Positions 15,807 through 24,073 of a stretch of DNA of 45,646 nucleotides are shown here, piece after piece. How positions within the stretch are numbered: the stretch's first letter is position 1; every line of letters begins with the position of its first letter. Origin of the DNA: Candidatus Brevefilum sp. (GTDB lineage Bacteria > Chloroflexota > Anaerolineae > Anaerolineales > Anaerolineaceae); NCBI GenBank assembly GCA_029210815.1, contig JARGGB010000020.1:1-45646 (forward strand), in the 5' to 3' direction. The position numbers and the translations under genes are program-made. The notes beneath the pieces are model-generated. The model was given only the letters and a program-made list of their open reading frames with translations, was not told the DNA's origin and made no database searches.

Positions 15807-16988
15807 ATGGACAACTCACTCAACGAAGAACAATTACAAAAACGTGTATCCTGGTTGGATAATGAACTTCGGAATGATAAAACCGCTATTGCATCTCTGC
15901 AAAGTAAGCTCGAAAATCTTGACACTGAGAATTCCGCTTTACGATTGCGTATTGCAGATCTTGAAAGCGAAATTACCCGGATAAATACATTGATGGCACG
16001 CTTGGAGCAATTTGAATTGGATATTCATGAGCTTGAGGCAAATACAAATCGCCAATTTGATGATATCCGAAGTTCGGTTCAGGAAAAGAATATCCAATCA
16101 GAAAGGAATGAACGAGAAATTGAAGACCTCAAACCACAAGTAAGCGATCTCCGCAAAAAGATCGATGGGATCGATGAAAACAGTGAAGCTATTGATATGC
16201 GCAAAGACGAAGATATTCGTTTAACCAGGTTGATTGAAGAATTGAAGACCGAGATCAATGAAATTGGGCGCTTTGACGAAGAGTATAAACGGTCGCTGCG
16301 CATGATTGAAGACAACCGGCGTCAGGATGTTAAGCGTTTGACTGATATGCAGGGCGAAATTGCCGCTATGAGGAAGCGGCAGGATGAAATTCGTGGCAAA
16401 CAAGACCTGGTCGGCGACAATTTGCGAAAAGTTGAAACGCGGATTAAAGATCTTTTGGATGCAGAATCAGAACGGCGCGAATCACAAACTGCTTTTACTG
16501 AAAAGGTGAATATTGCCCAGGTTGAGCAGGAACGCGTTCTAAAGCAATGGGCTGAGCGTTTTGAGAAAATTGAGCAGATCACGGATGGCATTGACGAGCA
16601 ATTGATTGGCCTTCAGGAAATCAATCGATCTGTTAAGAAGTCACAAAGCGGATTGGATGAGGTTACCCAAAGATTTGAACGCCGGATAAATGAGGTCACT
16701 GAAGTGCAAAGACTTAATGAGGATCGATTCCGACAGGAATGGACAACTTTTAAATCGGATGACCAGAAACGCTGGTCAAATTATGTTTTATCGCAGGAAG
16801 AGCAGCATCGAGAAATGAGCCGGGGACTTGAGAGCCTTGGGGAGCAAATCACCAGCATGGACGAATTGTTCGAGGAGATGCAGGATAAACTTGAACAATT
16901 GGGCGGTGAGGAGCTTAAACGGATGCAATCGCTCCTGAAAACAATCCGGGAATCTATTGATGCCTACACTTATATTTTTAAAGGATAA
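15807..16988 (+). CDS. long coiled-coil protein, function unknown
   Basis: A 393-residue soluble protein that is almost entirely heptad-patterned and rich in Glu, Arg, Lys, Asp and Gln. There is no signal peptide, membrane segment or ATPase motif, so it is not an SMC protein itself. Four or five coiled-coil stretches are separated by short breaks (for example around residues 120-130 and 255-265). The C-terminus SLLKTIRESIDAYTYIFKG is less charged and may be a docking tail. AGGAA lies 6 nt before the ATG. The stop is 17 nt from selB, so the two are almost certainly co-transcribed. A scaffold or cytoskeletal role is possible, but nothing in the sequence decides it. Confidence 0.75.
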   Translation: MDNSLNEEQLQKRVSWLDNELRNDKTAIASLQSKLENLDTENSALRLRIADLESEITRINTLMARLEQFELDIHELEANTNRQFDDIRSSVQEKNIQSERNEREIEDLKPQVSDLRKKIDGIDENSEAIDMRKDEDIRLTRLIEELKTEINEIGRFDEEYKRSLRMIEDNRRQDVKRLTDMQGEIAAMRKRQDEIRGKQDLVGDNLRKVETRIKDLLDAESERRESQTAFTEKVNIAQVEQERVLKQWAERFEKIEQITDGIDEQLIGLQEINRSVKKSQSGLDEVTQRFERRINEVTEVQRLNEDRFRQEWTTFKSDDQKRWSNYVLSQEEQHREMSRGLESLGEQITSMDELFEEMQDKLEQLGGEELKRMQSLLKTIRESIDAYTYIFKG

Positions 16989-17005
16989 ACCGCAGCAAGG
17001 ATAAT

Positions 17006-18883
17006 ATGCAAGTTATTGGCACCGCAGGTCACGTTGATCATGGTAAATCGACCCTGATTAACCGGCTGACCGGCATAAATCCTGACCGATTAAAACAAGA
17101 ACAAGATCGGGAAATGAGCATCGAACTGGGCTTTGCCTGGTTCAGCCTTCCAAATGGCGAAGAAATCGGCATTATCGATGTGCCCGGTCATCGTGATTTT
17201 ATTGAAAATATGCTGTCTGGAATAGGGGGAATTGACGCAGCCCTGTTCGTGGTGGCTGCGGATGAAGGTGTTATGCCGCAAACACGTGAACACCTTGCGA
17301 TCCTGGATTTACTGCAAATCCCTGCAGGGGTTGTTGCCCTGACGAAAATTGATCTTATAAAGGAACAGGAATGGCTTGACCTGGTGGAAGCTGATCTGAG
17401 TGAAACCCTTGCGGGTACGGTGCTTGAAAATGCGCCAATTGTCAGGGTTAGTGCCCGTTCTGGTGAGGGCATTGATGCGCTGGTGCTTGCCATCCAGGAA
17501 GTGCTTGGGAAGCATCCCCATCGACCAGATCTGGGTCGTCCTCGTCTGCCGGTTGACCGCGTTTTTACCTTGTCCGGGTTTGGCACAATCGTAACAGGGA
17601 CATTGATGGATGGGACTTTAGCGGTTGGTGATTCGGTAGAAGTTTTGCCTGCAGGGATTGAAGGCAGAATTCGTGGCCTGCAAACCCACAAACAAGCAGA
17701 AGAAAAAGCCCTACCAGGCGGCCGAACAGCCGTCAACATTTCTGGCATCAGTCATGATCAGATCGAACGCGGGAATACCCTTGTCCATCCTGGAACAATT
17801 AAACCTACAAAGATGATAGATGTCTGGTGCACCCTTTTACCTGATGTCAGGGAATCTCTGAAACATAATGCGGAAATCAAATTATTTATTGGTGCTGCAG
17901 AGGTGATGGCAAGGGTTCGTCTGCTGGGGGTTGATAAATTAGCACCAGGGAAAGACGCTTTTCTTCAACTGATGCTGCAAAATCCGATTGTTGCACTTCG
18001 GCAAGATCGTTTTATCATACGCAGGCCATCACCACCTGCGACGATTGGCGGGGGCCAGGTTGTAGACCCTCACCCGGCAAAACGCCATAAGCGGTATAAC
18101 ACCGCCCGTTTGGAGGAATTGGAGCATCTTCTTGTTGGGACACCAGAAGACATCTTGCTGCAAACCGCCCGAAAGCTAGGCGCTTCCTCACTTGATGAAT
18201 TGATCAAGGCATCCGGTCTTGAAAATGACCAGGCTTCTAAAGCTGGTGATAATTTGATAAGCCAGGGGTTGCTCCTTGAGCTGAAAAATAAACAAATTCT
18301 AATGGCAGCAGATCAGTTTAATCTCTTTAAAAAACGTTTGGCTGATTCACTCGATGCATTCCACCAACAAAACCCCCTGAAAACCGGCATGCCCCGAGAA
18401 CAATTAAAATCTCAGGTTGGCATTGGCTCGACATTGTTTGACGCCATTATCAAGCAGATGCATGATGCATTAATTCTCGAAGAGATTGGTGCAAAACTGC
18501 ATTTGGTTGGGCATGAGGTGCGTTTTTCAGAGGAACAACAGAAAATGATCACAACGCTCCTTGATCAATTTGACGCAGCGCCCTTTACACCTCCTTCCGT
18601 CAAACAAAGTGAGGAATTGATTGGTGAAGAACTTCTTGCTGCATTACTTGAAACAGGTCAATTGATGCGGCCGGGTGAAGATGTTTTACTGCAGCCAAAA
18701 AGATACGATGAAATGAAAGACGCTGTCATATCACATATTCAAGCTCATGGAATTATATCGCTGGCTGAATTGCGGGATATGTTTGACACCAGTCGAAAGT
18801 ATGCCGTGGCTGTTTTGGAACAACTCGACCAGAGTGGTGTCACTATTCGACAGGGGGATGTCAGAAAGCTGCGCCGCAAGTAA
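17006..18883 (+). CDS. selB: selenocysteine-specific elongation factor SelB
   Basis: A GTPase that brings selenocysteyl-tRNA to UGA codons followed by a SECIS element. G motifs are in order: GHVDHGKST (G1, residues 7-15), DVPGH (G3, about 57-61) and TKID (G4, about 112-115). Domains II and III (about 170-340) follow. The C-terminal half (about 370-625) has the length and helical pattern of the four winged-helix repeats that bind SECIS RNA. The 625 residues are normal for bacterial SelB and longer than EF-Tu (about 395). AAGGAT precedes the ATG. selA, selD and tRNA-Sec are not in this window, and I saw no gene with a convincing in-frame UGA here. Confidence 0.94.
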   Translation: MQVIGTAGHVDHGKSTLINRLTGINPDRLKQEQDREMSIELGFAWFSLPNGEEIGIIDVPGHRDFIENMLSGIGGIDAALFVVAADEGVMPQTREHLAILDLLQIPAGVVALTKIDLIKEQEWLDLVEADLSETLAGTVLENAPIVRVSARSGEGIDALVLAIQEVLGKHPHRPDLGRPRLPVDRVFTLSGFGTIVTGTLMDGTLAVGDSVEVLPAGIEGRIRGLQTHKQAEEKALPGGRTAVNISGISHDQIERGNTLVHPGTIKPTKMIDVWCTLLPDVRESLKHNAEIKLFIGAAEVMARVRLLGVDKLAPGKDAFLQLMLQNPIVALRQDRFIIRRPSPPATIGGGQVVDPHPAKRHKRYNTARLEELEHLLVGTPEDILLQTARKLGASSLDELIKASGLENDQASKAGDNLISQGLLLELKNKQILMAADQFNLFKKRLADSLDAFHQQNPLKTGMPREQLKSQVGIGSTLFDAIIKQMHDALILEEIGAKLHLVGHEVRFSEEQQKMITTLLDQFDAAPFTPPSVKQSEELIGEELLAALLETGQLMRPGEDVLLQPKRYDEMKDAVISHIQAHGIISLAELRDMFDTSRKYAVAVLEQLDQSGVTIRQGDVRKLRRK

Positions 18884-19014
18884 TCGGTATACCCCCCCAC
18901 TTTTTCGAATAAAAAATGGAATAATACTTTCCAGGATCCCAGATCATGTTATCATTATCACGCGGAAAAAATGTTATTCTTTTGATCACTCACCAAAAAA
19001 GGAGAGCAAATTTT

Positions 19015-19953
19015 ATGACATGGAAAATCTTACTCACCGACGGTCTTGCAACCATATCCGATGAAGACTTGCGCAGCCAGGTTGAACTGGACGACAAGAA
19101 AGGGATCTCAGCCGAAGACCTGATGGGCGTCATCGCCGATTACGATGCGGTTATTGTGCGCGGTAGGACAAAAATCACAGAAGAAGTCCTTTCAGCAGCG
19201 GAGAAACTGAAAGTGGTTGGTAGAATGGGTGTAGGGGTTGATAATATTGATCTCAAAGCTGCCAAAGCCCACGGTGTTACGGTTGTCAATGCCCCTGTTG
19301 CGACCACTGTGTCTGTTGCAGAATTGACGATTGGATTAATGTTGAGTTTGATACGCTGCATTCCCAAGGCAAATGAAGGGATGAAAGCTGGACAATGGCT
19401 GAAGAAAGAGCTGAAAGGCACAGAGCTTTATCAGAAAACCCTGGGGGTGATTGGATTTGGGCATATTGGCGAAGAGGTCGGTAAACGCGCCATGGCGTTT
19501 GGTATGAAAATTATCGCCAGTGACCCGGTACGCCCCGCCGATGAAATTGAAGCTGCTGGTGCAGTCCCTGTCAGTTTTGAGGAACTGCTTGAAACGGCAG
19601 ACATGATCACCATGCATATCCCTCACATTGCAGCAACCCATTACCTGCTCAACGAAGAAACTATTAAAGCAATGAAAAACGGTGTGCGGATCATTTGTGC
19701 TGCCCGTGGCGGTGTCATTGACCAAAGTGCCTTATTGGCTGCCCTTGAAAGCGGTAAAGTCGCTGGTGCAGCCCTGGATGTTTTTGAGAAAGAGCCTCCC
19801 GGCGAGGACCCGCTTGTGATGCATCCGAATGTGATCTGCACGCCGCATATTGGTGCACAAACGGATGAAGCACAGCTGCGAGCCGGACATGATATCCTCT
19901 CAGAAGTTGTCGCAGCGCTTGAAGAAGACCCACTTCGATGGAAAGTTGCTTAA
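19015..19953 (+). CDS. D-isomer 2-hydroxyacid dehydrogenase, SerA-like (3-phosphoglycerate dehydrogenase)
   Basis: An NAD-dependent dehydrogenase of 312 residues, most like the short 3-phosphoglycerate dehydrogenases that begin serine synthesis. The nucleotide-binding GFGHIG is at residues 147-152. The catalytic arginine is R231 in CAARGGVID, the glutamate is about E260 and the histidine is H278 in CTPHIG. No C-terminal ACT domain is present, so serine feedback through ACT is not expected. An upstream in-frame ATG exists at 18946, but the start at 19015 has AAGGAGAG about 8 nt before it and begins the family fold (MTWKILLTDG). Other 2-hydroxyacids are possible substrates. It is followed after 51 nt by the M32 peptidase, probably on one transcript ending at 21583. 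Confidence 0.85.
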   Translation: MTWKILLTDGLATISDEDLRSQVELDDKKGISAEDLMGVIADYDAVIVRGRTKITEEVLSAAEKLKVVGRMGVGVDNIDLKAAKAHGVTVVNAPVATTVSVAELTIGLMLSLIRCIPKANEGMKAGQWLKKELKGTELYQKTLGVIGFGHIGEEVGKRAMAFGMKIIASDPVRPADEIEAAGAVPVSFEELLETADMITMHIPHIAATHYLLNEETIKAMKNGVRIICAARGGVIDQSALLAALESGKVAGAALDVFEKEPPGEDPLVMHPNVICTPHIGAQTDEAQLRAGHDILSEVVAALEEDPLRWKVA

Positions 19954-20004
19954 CTGGCAATCAAATAACAAAACCTGATAAAAAGAACCTATTTAAGGAA
20001 CCCT

Positions 20005-21525
20005 ATGTCTGAAGAAACTGAACTTTCACCAAAAATGAAGAAGTTAATTGAGCTCGCGGCAGAACTTGAGGACCTTGGGCATGTTAATGCCTTATTGGGT
20101 TGGGATCAGCAGACCAATATGCCGTCCGGCAGTGCCGAGGAGCGCGGCTTGCAAATGGCAGCTGTTGGACGGATCATGCATGAAAAATTTACATCTGAAG
20201 AGGTAGGTTTATTGATTGCAGACCTTGAAGAGGAAATTGGGGATTTGAATGCTGAAACCGACCAGGCACGAGCGGTTAAGGTCGCCAAACGCGAATATGA
20301 CAAGCAAACAAAAGTGCCTCTGCCTTTATTGATGGAAACAATCCAGACAACCGCCATGGCACATGGAGCCTGGGAGGAGGCTAAGTCAAAATCCGATTTC
20401 TCAATCTTCAAGCCCCATCTTGAAAAAATTGTTGATCTCCGAAAACAATATGCAGCATTGTTTGAACCTTATGACCATGTTTATGATCCTTTGCTGGATG
20501 ATTTTGAACCGGGTATGAAAACGGCTGAAGTTAAAGAAATTTTCGATATCCTTCGACCTCAGCAGGTTGAACTACTGCAGGCGATTGCAGAAAAAGAACC
20601 CCCTGATAATTCCTTCCTCAAACAGCATTTTGATGAAGAGCGACAGGAGATTATCGGTCGGTATGTCATCACCCGTTTCGGATATGACTGGAATCGCGGC
20701 CGGTTAGACCTTGCAGCGCATCCTTTTACAACGCAATTTGGGCAGGGCGATGTGCGTATCACCACGCGTTATCTGAAAGATGATGCGGGTTCAGCGCTTT
20801 TCAGCACTATGCACGAAGCTGGGCACGCCATGTACCAGCAGGGAATCCCGAGAAAGTATCGACGACATCCGTTGAGCGGCGCTGCATCACTGGCGATCCA
20901 CGAATCACAATCTCGGCTGTGGGAGAATCTCGTTGGACGCAGCAAAGAATTCTGGACATTCCTTTATCCTTCAATGCAAATGTTATTCCCACAATACCTG
21001 GCAAATGTCAGCATGGAAGACTTTTACCGAGGTATTAACAAGGTCGAGCCCTCCTTTATCCGGGTTGAAGCTGATGAAGCAACCTACAATATGCACATCA
21101 TGCTTCGCCTGGAAATTGAGATTAGCTTGATGGAGGGGACAATTGATGTGGCAGAACTTCCTGAGATTTGGAATGCAAAGATGGAAGATTACCTGGGCGT
21201 TACCCCGCCAAATGACTCGGTGGGCGTTTTGCAGGATGTTCACTGGTCGGGCGGCATGATTGGGTATTTCCCCACCTATACGCTTGGGAACCTGGCGTCT
21301 GTGCAATTATGGGATAAGATGCTTGAAACCCATCCCAACATCCCGGATGAAATTGCTCAAGGAAAATTTGACACCATTTTGGGATGGATGCGCGAAAATG
21401 TGCATCAATATGGCAGCAAGTATGAGCCGCAGGAAATCATGCTCAAAGCGACAGGCAGCAAAATCACACCGGAACCATACATCAAATACCTGAACCAGAA
21501 ATACAGCGATATTTATAAGCTGTAA
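20005..21525 (+). CDS. M32 family metallocarboxypeptidase (carboxypeptidase Taq type)
   Basis: A cytoplasmic zinc carboxypeptidase that removes C-terminal residues from peptides. The 506 residues match the usual 490-510 of M32. The zinc motif HEAGH is at 270-274, with the third ligand probably E300 in IHESQSRLWEN. The family signatures WDQQTNMP near residue 33 and DVHWSGG near 412 are present. AAGGA precedes the ATG. It lies 51 nt behind the SerA-like gene and ahead of a strong intrinsic terminator. With PepF it is the second peptide-degrading enzyme in the window. Confidence 0.94.
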   Translation: MSEETELSPKMKKLIELAAELEDLGHVNALLGWDQQTNMPSGSAEERGLQMAAVGRIMHEKFTSEEVGLLIADLEEEIGDLNAETDQARAVKVAKREYDKQTKVPLPLLMETIQTTAMAHGAWEEAKSKSDFSIFKPHLEKIVDLRKQYAALFEPYDHVYDPLLDDFEPGMKTAEVKEIFDILRPQQVELLQAIAEKEPPDNSFLKQHFDEERQEIIGRYVITRFGYDWNRGRLDLAAHPFTTQFGQGDVRITTRYLKDDAGSALFSTMHEAGHAMYQQGIPRKYRRHPLSGAASLAIHESQSRLWENLVGRSKEFWTFLYPSMQMLFPQYLANVSMEDFYRGINKVEPSFIRVEADEATYNMHIMLRLEIEISLMEGTIDVAELPEIWNAKMEDYLGVTPPNDSVGVLQDVHWSGGMIGYFPTYTLGNLASVQLWDKMLETHPNIPDEIAQGKFDTILGWMRENVHQYGSKYEPQEIMLKATGSKITPEPYIKYLNQKYSDIYKL

Positions 21526-21546
21526 AAGTCTCAACACTTAAAAGAT

Positions 21547-21583
21547 AACCAGGCGATCCACAAAGCAGATCGCCTGGTTTTTT
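21547..21583 (+). terminator. intrinsic terminator after the M32 peptidase gene
   Basis: AACCAGGCGATC (21547-21558) pairs perfectly with GATCGCCTGGTT (21568-21579) over 12 bp with a 9-nt loop. Six T residues (21578-21583) follow. Confidence 0.92.
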
Positions 21584-21666
21584 ACCGTCTTGCTTATAAA
21601 CGGCATTAAGTATTCTTTGCCCGGGATAATTACACCGGGTTTGATGTGCAGTCAGAGCTTTGCCTG

Positions 21667-21672
21667 TATAAT
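21667..21672 (+). promoter_or_regulatory. TATAAT -10 box six nt before the ATG (leaderless candidate)
   Basis: TATAAT is followed by TCACCC and then ATG at 21679. A start about 7 nt after the -10 would place the first base of the mRNA at the ATG. No Shine-Dalgarno sequence is present. The -35 is unclear. Confidence 0.55.
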
Positions 21673-21678
21673 TCACCC

Positions 21679-22419
21679 ATGGTAAAAATGCGAGCCTTGG
21701 GTTTCATCCTGCTGTTTTTTGTCCTCGTTGGATTGAGATCGCCTCTGAGCGCAGAGGCTGTGAGGGGTGCCTCCCTCAAATTGATCACCCCGGGTGAGGG
21801 GTCAATTGTGACTTCCCCTATCAAAATATCAGCGCAGGTTCAGGCCCAACCCCAGGATCTGATCCGTGTTAAATTAGTGGATCGGTCAGGCAGTGTCATC
21901 TCCCGTCAATTGTTTCTCGTGAATCCCAGCGGGGATGCAATTTTGAATTTTACAACCAGCCTGGCATTTGAAATCCCAAGAGAAACAACCGATGGTTTAT
22001 TGATGATCGCTGTTCAGGATACCAATAATCGATTGGTGGCATTGAGGTCAGCTGCACTGATTTTGCAATCCGATGGTGAAAATCTGATTAATGTGCAATC
22101 TTCAGGTTCCGATTGGCTCACAATCACAAAACCACAGCCAGGGGAGAAACTCCAGGGTGGTGCGATTGATGTTGAGGGCACCGTCATACCCCTTATTGAC
22201 CGACCTGTGTTTTTTGAGTTGATCACAAACAGCGGTGGGCAGATTGGATGGAAGCAGCTGGCTGTTGAGGATGCAGGCGTACCAATCGAATTCAATATTA
22301 CAGTGCCATACGCTTACATTACACAGGAACGTGATGTTCGCCTGGTTATTCGCCAGACGGATATCTTTTATGGGGAGAACATAATCCTGGACAGCGTGCC
22401 CATCTACCTCTCGCCGTAA
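21679..22419 (+). CDS. exported protein with Ig-like/Gmad2-like beta domains
   Basis: A 246-residue secreted or surface protein of unknown role. A signal peptide is clear: MVKMRALGF, then a hydrophobic core, with likely cleavage after LSAEA near residue 25. The mature part looks like two beta-sandwich repeats, each opening with an LxITxPxPGE-type motif: SLKLITPGEGSIVTSPIKI near residues 32-50 and WLTITKPQPGEKLQGGAI near 145-162. This is the style of bacterial Ig-like or Gmad2 domains found in Chloroflexota and Firmicutes envelope proteins. I prefer 21679 to the further in-frame ATG at 21646 because of the TATAAT just upstream. The gene converges on the L,D-transpeptidase gene, and only 65 nt separate their stops. 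Confidence 0.72.
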   Translation: MVKMRALGFILLFFVLVGLRSPLSAEAVRGASLKLITPGEGSIVTSPIKISAQVQAQPQDLIRVKLVDRSGSVISRQLFLVNPSGDAILNFTTSLAFEIPRETTDGLLMIAVQDTNNRLVALRSAALILQSDGENLINVQSSGSDWLTITKPQPGEKLQGGAIDVEGTVIPLIDRPVFFELITNSGGQIGWKQLAVEDAGVPIEFNITVPYAYITQERDVRLVIRQTDIFYGENIILDSVPIYLSP

Positions 22420-22484
22420 TAAAGGTGAGATTCCAAATCAAATGTTATTGCAGATATTGAATTAATGTGAGTATTCCCATATTT

Positions 22485-23672
22485 TTATGGGGCACCGGGA
22501 CCGTAATAATCGGGGTCCGTGGGCGTTTGACCGCTTGGGTCATGCACCCAAACAAAATCTCCTTCTTCTGCCCATTCATATAACCAGTGGGCATCCGTTG
22601 GTGATAGATTAACACAGCCGTGTGTTTCCGGATAGCCATAATAAGCCCGCCAATAGGCAGCATGCAGTGCACGTGCCTCGTCAAAGTACATTGTCCACGG
22701 TACATCCTGGAGATAATAAAAATCCGACCGATCAACCATAAAGGCACCTTGCATGGTTTCAAGCGGCTTTTTCTCATAGATATTGAACAAGCCTGGGCGT
22801 GTGAAAATGGGTTCCATCCCGGTGGAAACCAGGGTTGCAAAGATTAATTCGCCTCCCTCATATACACTCAAAGTCTGTTGAAGTAAGTTGACCTCGATCC
22901 ATCGATCTGAATCCACGCCCTCAGGCGAATTTGGATTGAGCGAAACAACTTTTGCCTTTGAGCTATCCACCCATTCGTTGGGGGCAACCTGATACCAGAT
23001 TGCTTTTTCTCCCTCTACCGTTTCATAAACCTGGACAAGTTCCTCCCGGTATAAAACATTGCCTGTTTTTTCGGTAGTATAAGATGGTCCTGAATAGGTT
23101 GGTGTTTCGTTTGCAATCCATCCGAAATCATTTTCAGGGTTTTTGAAAAATTCCAAGCCTCGAAAATCTGAATGTGCTGCTGGTGATGCCCGAAGCCACC
23201 CACCTGAAGATAATTGCAGATAGGCATTTCCGTTGTGGTCCAGCCGGTTGACATAGCTGATATACCGCATAGCGCCGGGCGGAATTTGGCTTATTGAATT
23301 GGTGCGGGCAACAGCATCTTCAAATGACCCGTATATCAGCGCGGGTTCGTCATCGGGGTAATTGATTCTTGCGATAAATACAGGCATCTCTCCCAAGGAT
23401 GCTGAGGGATGAGCAGCCGGCAGTTCCGGAATTGGGTAAGGGAAGCCAAGCTCATTAATTTTTAAGACGGTTTGGGCTGGCCCATAAAACAAGCACGTGC
23501 CGTCGTCAGGCATACCAGGTAAGCACAGGGGCGGAGGAAAATAGCTTTGTTCCTGAGCTTTTATGTCTGCTGTTTGGGTAAAAGCAAATGCCTGGTGACT
23601 TGGCATTCCTAAAAACGTTGAAAGCAGCAAGGCAGTTATAAGAATTCGTTTTAGCATTCCTTTTTTAATCAT
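22485..23672 (-). CDS. L,D-transpeptidase (YkuD family), exported
   Basis: Makes 3-3 cross-links in peptidoglycan or attaches proteins to it, outside the membrane. The protein is 395 residues from the start chosen here. The N-terminus MIKKGMLKRILITALLLS with a following AFAF site is a signal peptide. The catalytic motif HGCVN is near residues 351-355, with Cys353 the nucleophile, in the YkuD domain of the last third (about 255-375; WIEVNLLQQTLSVYEGGELI begins it). The middle has no second recognised domain. An in-frame ATG at 23702 lies upstream of the TATAAT at 23682-23687 and is unlikely to be used. The C-terminal tail after YkuD is short and Pro/Asp-rich. Confidence 0.9.
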   Translation of the reverse strand: MIKKGMLKRILITALLLSTFLGMPSHQAFAFTQTADIKAQEQSYFPPPLCLPGMPDDGTCLFYGPAQTVLKINELGFPYPIPELPAAHPSASLGEMPVFIARINYPDDEPALIYGSFEDAVARTNSISQIPPGAMRYISYVNRLDHNGNAYLQLSSGGWLRASPAAHSDFRGLEFFKNPENDFGWIANETPTYSGPSYTTEKTGNVLYREELVQVYETVEGEKAIWYQVAPNEWVDSSKAKVVSLNPNSPEGVDSDRWIEVNLLQQTLSVYEGGELIFATLVSTGMEPIFTRPGLFNIYEKKPLETMQGAFMVDRSDFYYLQDVPWTMYFDEARALHAAYWRAYYGYPETHGCVNLSPTDAHWLYEWAEEGDFVWVHDPSGQTPTDPDYYGPGAP

Positions 23673-23681
23673 AGAAAAATA

Positions 23682-23687
23682 ATTATA
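23682..23687 (-). promoter_or_regulatory. TATAAT -10 box nine nt before the L,D-transpeptidase ATG
   Basis: On the minus strand TATAAT is followed by TATTTTTCT and ATG at 23672. The predicted start is about 3 nt before the ATG, so the mRNA would be nearly leaderless. TTGCCC lies 19 nt upstream as a poor -35. Confidence 0.5.
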
Positions 23688-23937
23688 CCTAAAATTGTCC
23701 AAATTAGGGCAAGTCGAAGATTCCCAATTATCGTATTAATTCTTGCCATTTTATACTATCTACCTGGTTCATTTCAACCTTTTCTGCCGTTATTGTCAGC
23801 CATGGAAGAAAAAATCTCATCAATCGAAAAGAAGTATGAGATGTACTTTATCCAATAAGGTTTTTTAGGACATGCCCCTTTCAATTTTGGAGGATGAGAA
23901 AATCCTTTTTAATATTTATTTTTACCGTAAATTCCAC

Positions 23938-23943
23938 TATAAT
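23938..23943 (+). promoter_or_regulatory. TATAAT -10 box for the candidate small RNA
   Basis: A perfect TATAAT without a good -35, about 90 nt upstream of a strong terminator stem on the same strand. No open reading frame lies between them. Confidence 0.5.
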
Positions 23944-23949
23944 GGCATT

Positions 23950-24062
23950 AAGTGAAAACATAAGCATTTAATGAAGCTCACCCGGTGTGAGCGGACTTTT
24001 CTGCAAGGTAATTTAATCTACCTGAAACGCCGCCTGGCATCTTTGCCGGGCGGCACCTTTTT
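23950..24062 (+). ncRNA. candidate free-standing small RNA, about 113 nt
   Basis: The segment between a TATAAT box (23938-23943) and an intrinsic terminator folds into consecutive local hairpins. CATTAA/TTAATG (23946-23951 with 23968-23973) begins slightly before the estimated start. GCTCAC/GTGAGC (23976-23981 with 23987-23992) has a CCGGT loop. AGGTA/TACCT (24006-24010 with 24019-24023) follows. Last is the terminator GCCGCCTGGCA/TGCCGGGCGGC (24029-24039 with 24044-24054) followed by ACC and T5. There is no start codon with a ribosome-binding site, and the next gene is convergent, so it is not a riboswitch for a downstream gene. I could not match it to tmRNA, SRP RNA, 6S RNA or a known riboswitch class. 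Confidence 0.5.
24029..24062 (+). terminator. intrinsic terminator of the candidate small RNA
   Basis: An 11-bp GC-rich stem with one G-T wobble and a 4-nt loop (TCTT), followed by ACC and TTTTT. On the minus strand the stem is not followed by a T-run, so it is oriented for plus-strand transcription, even though it lies only 11 nt past the convergent phzF-like stop. Confidence 0.85.
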
Positions 24063-24073
24063 GAGATACTGCA

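Noticed and set aside
17006-18883. selB as a sign of selenoprotein genes inside the window.
   Set aside because: The genes that end in TGA have normal family lengths, with no conserved sequence seen after the stop.
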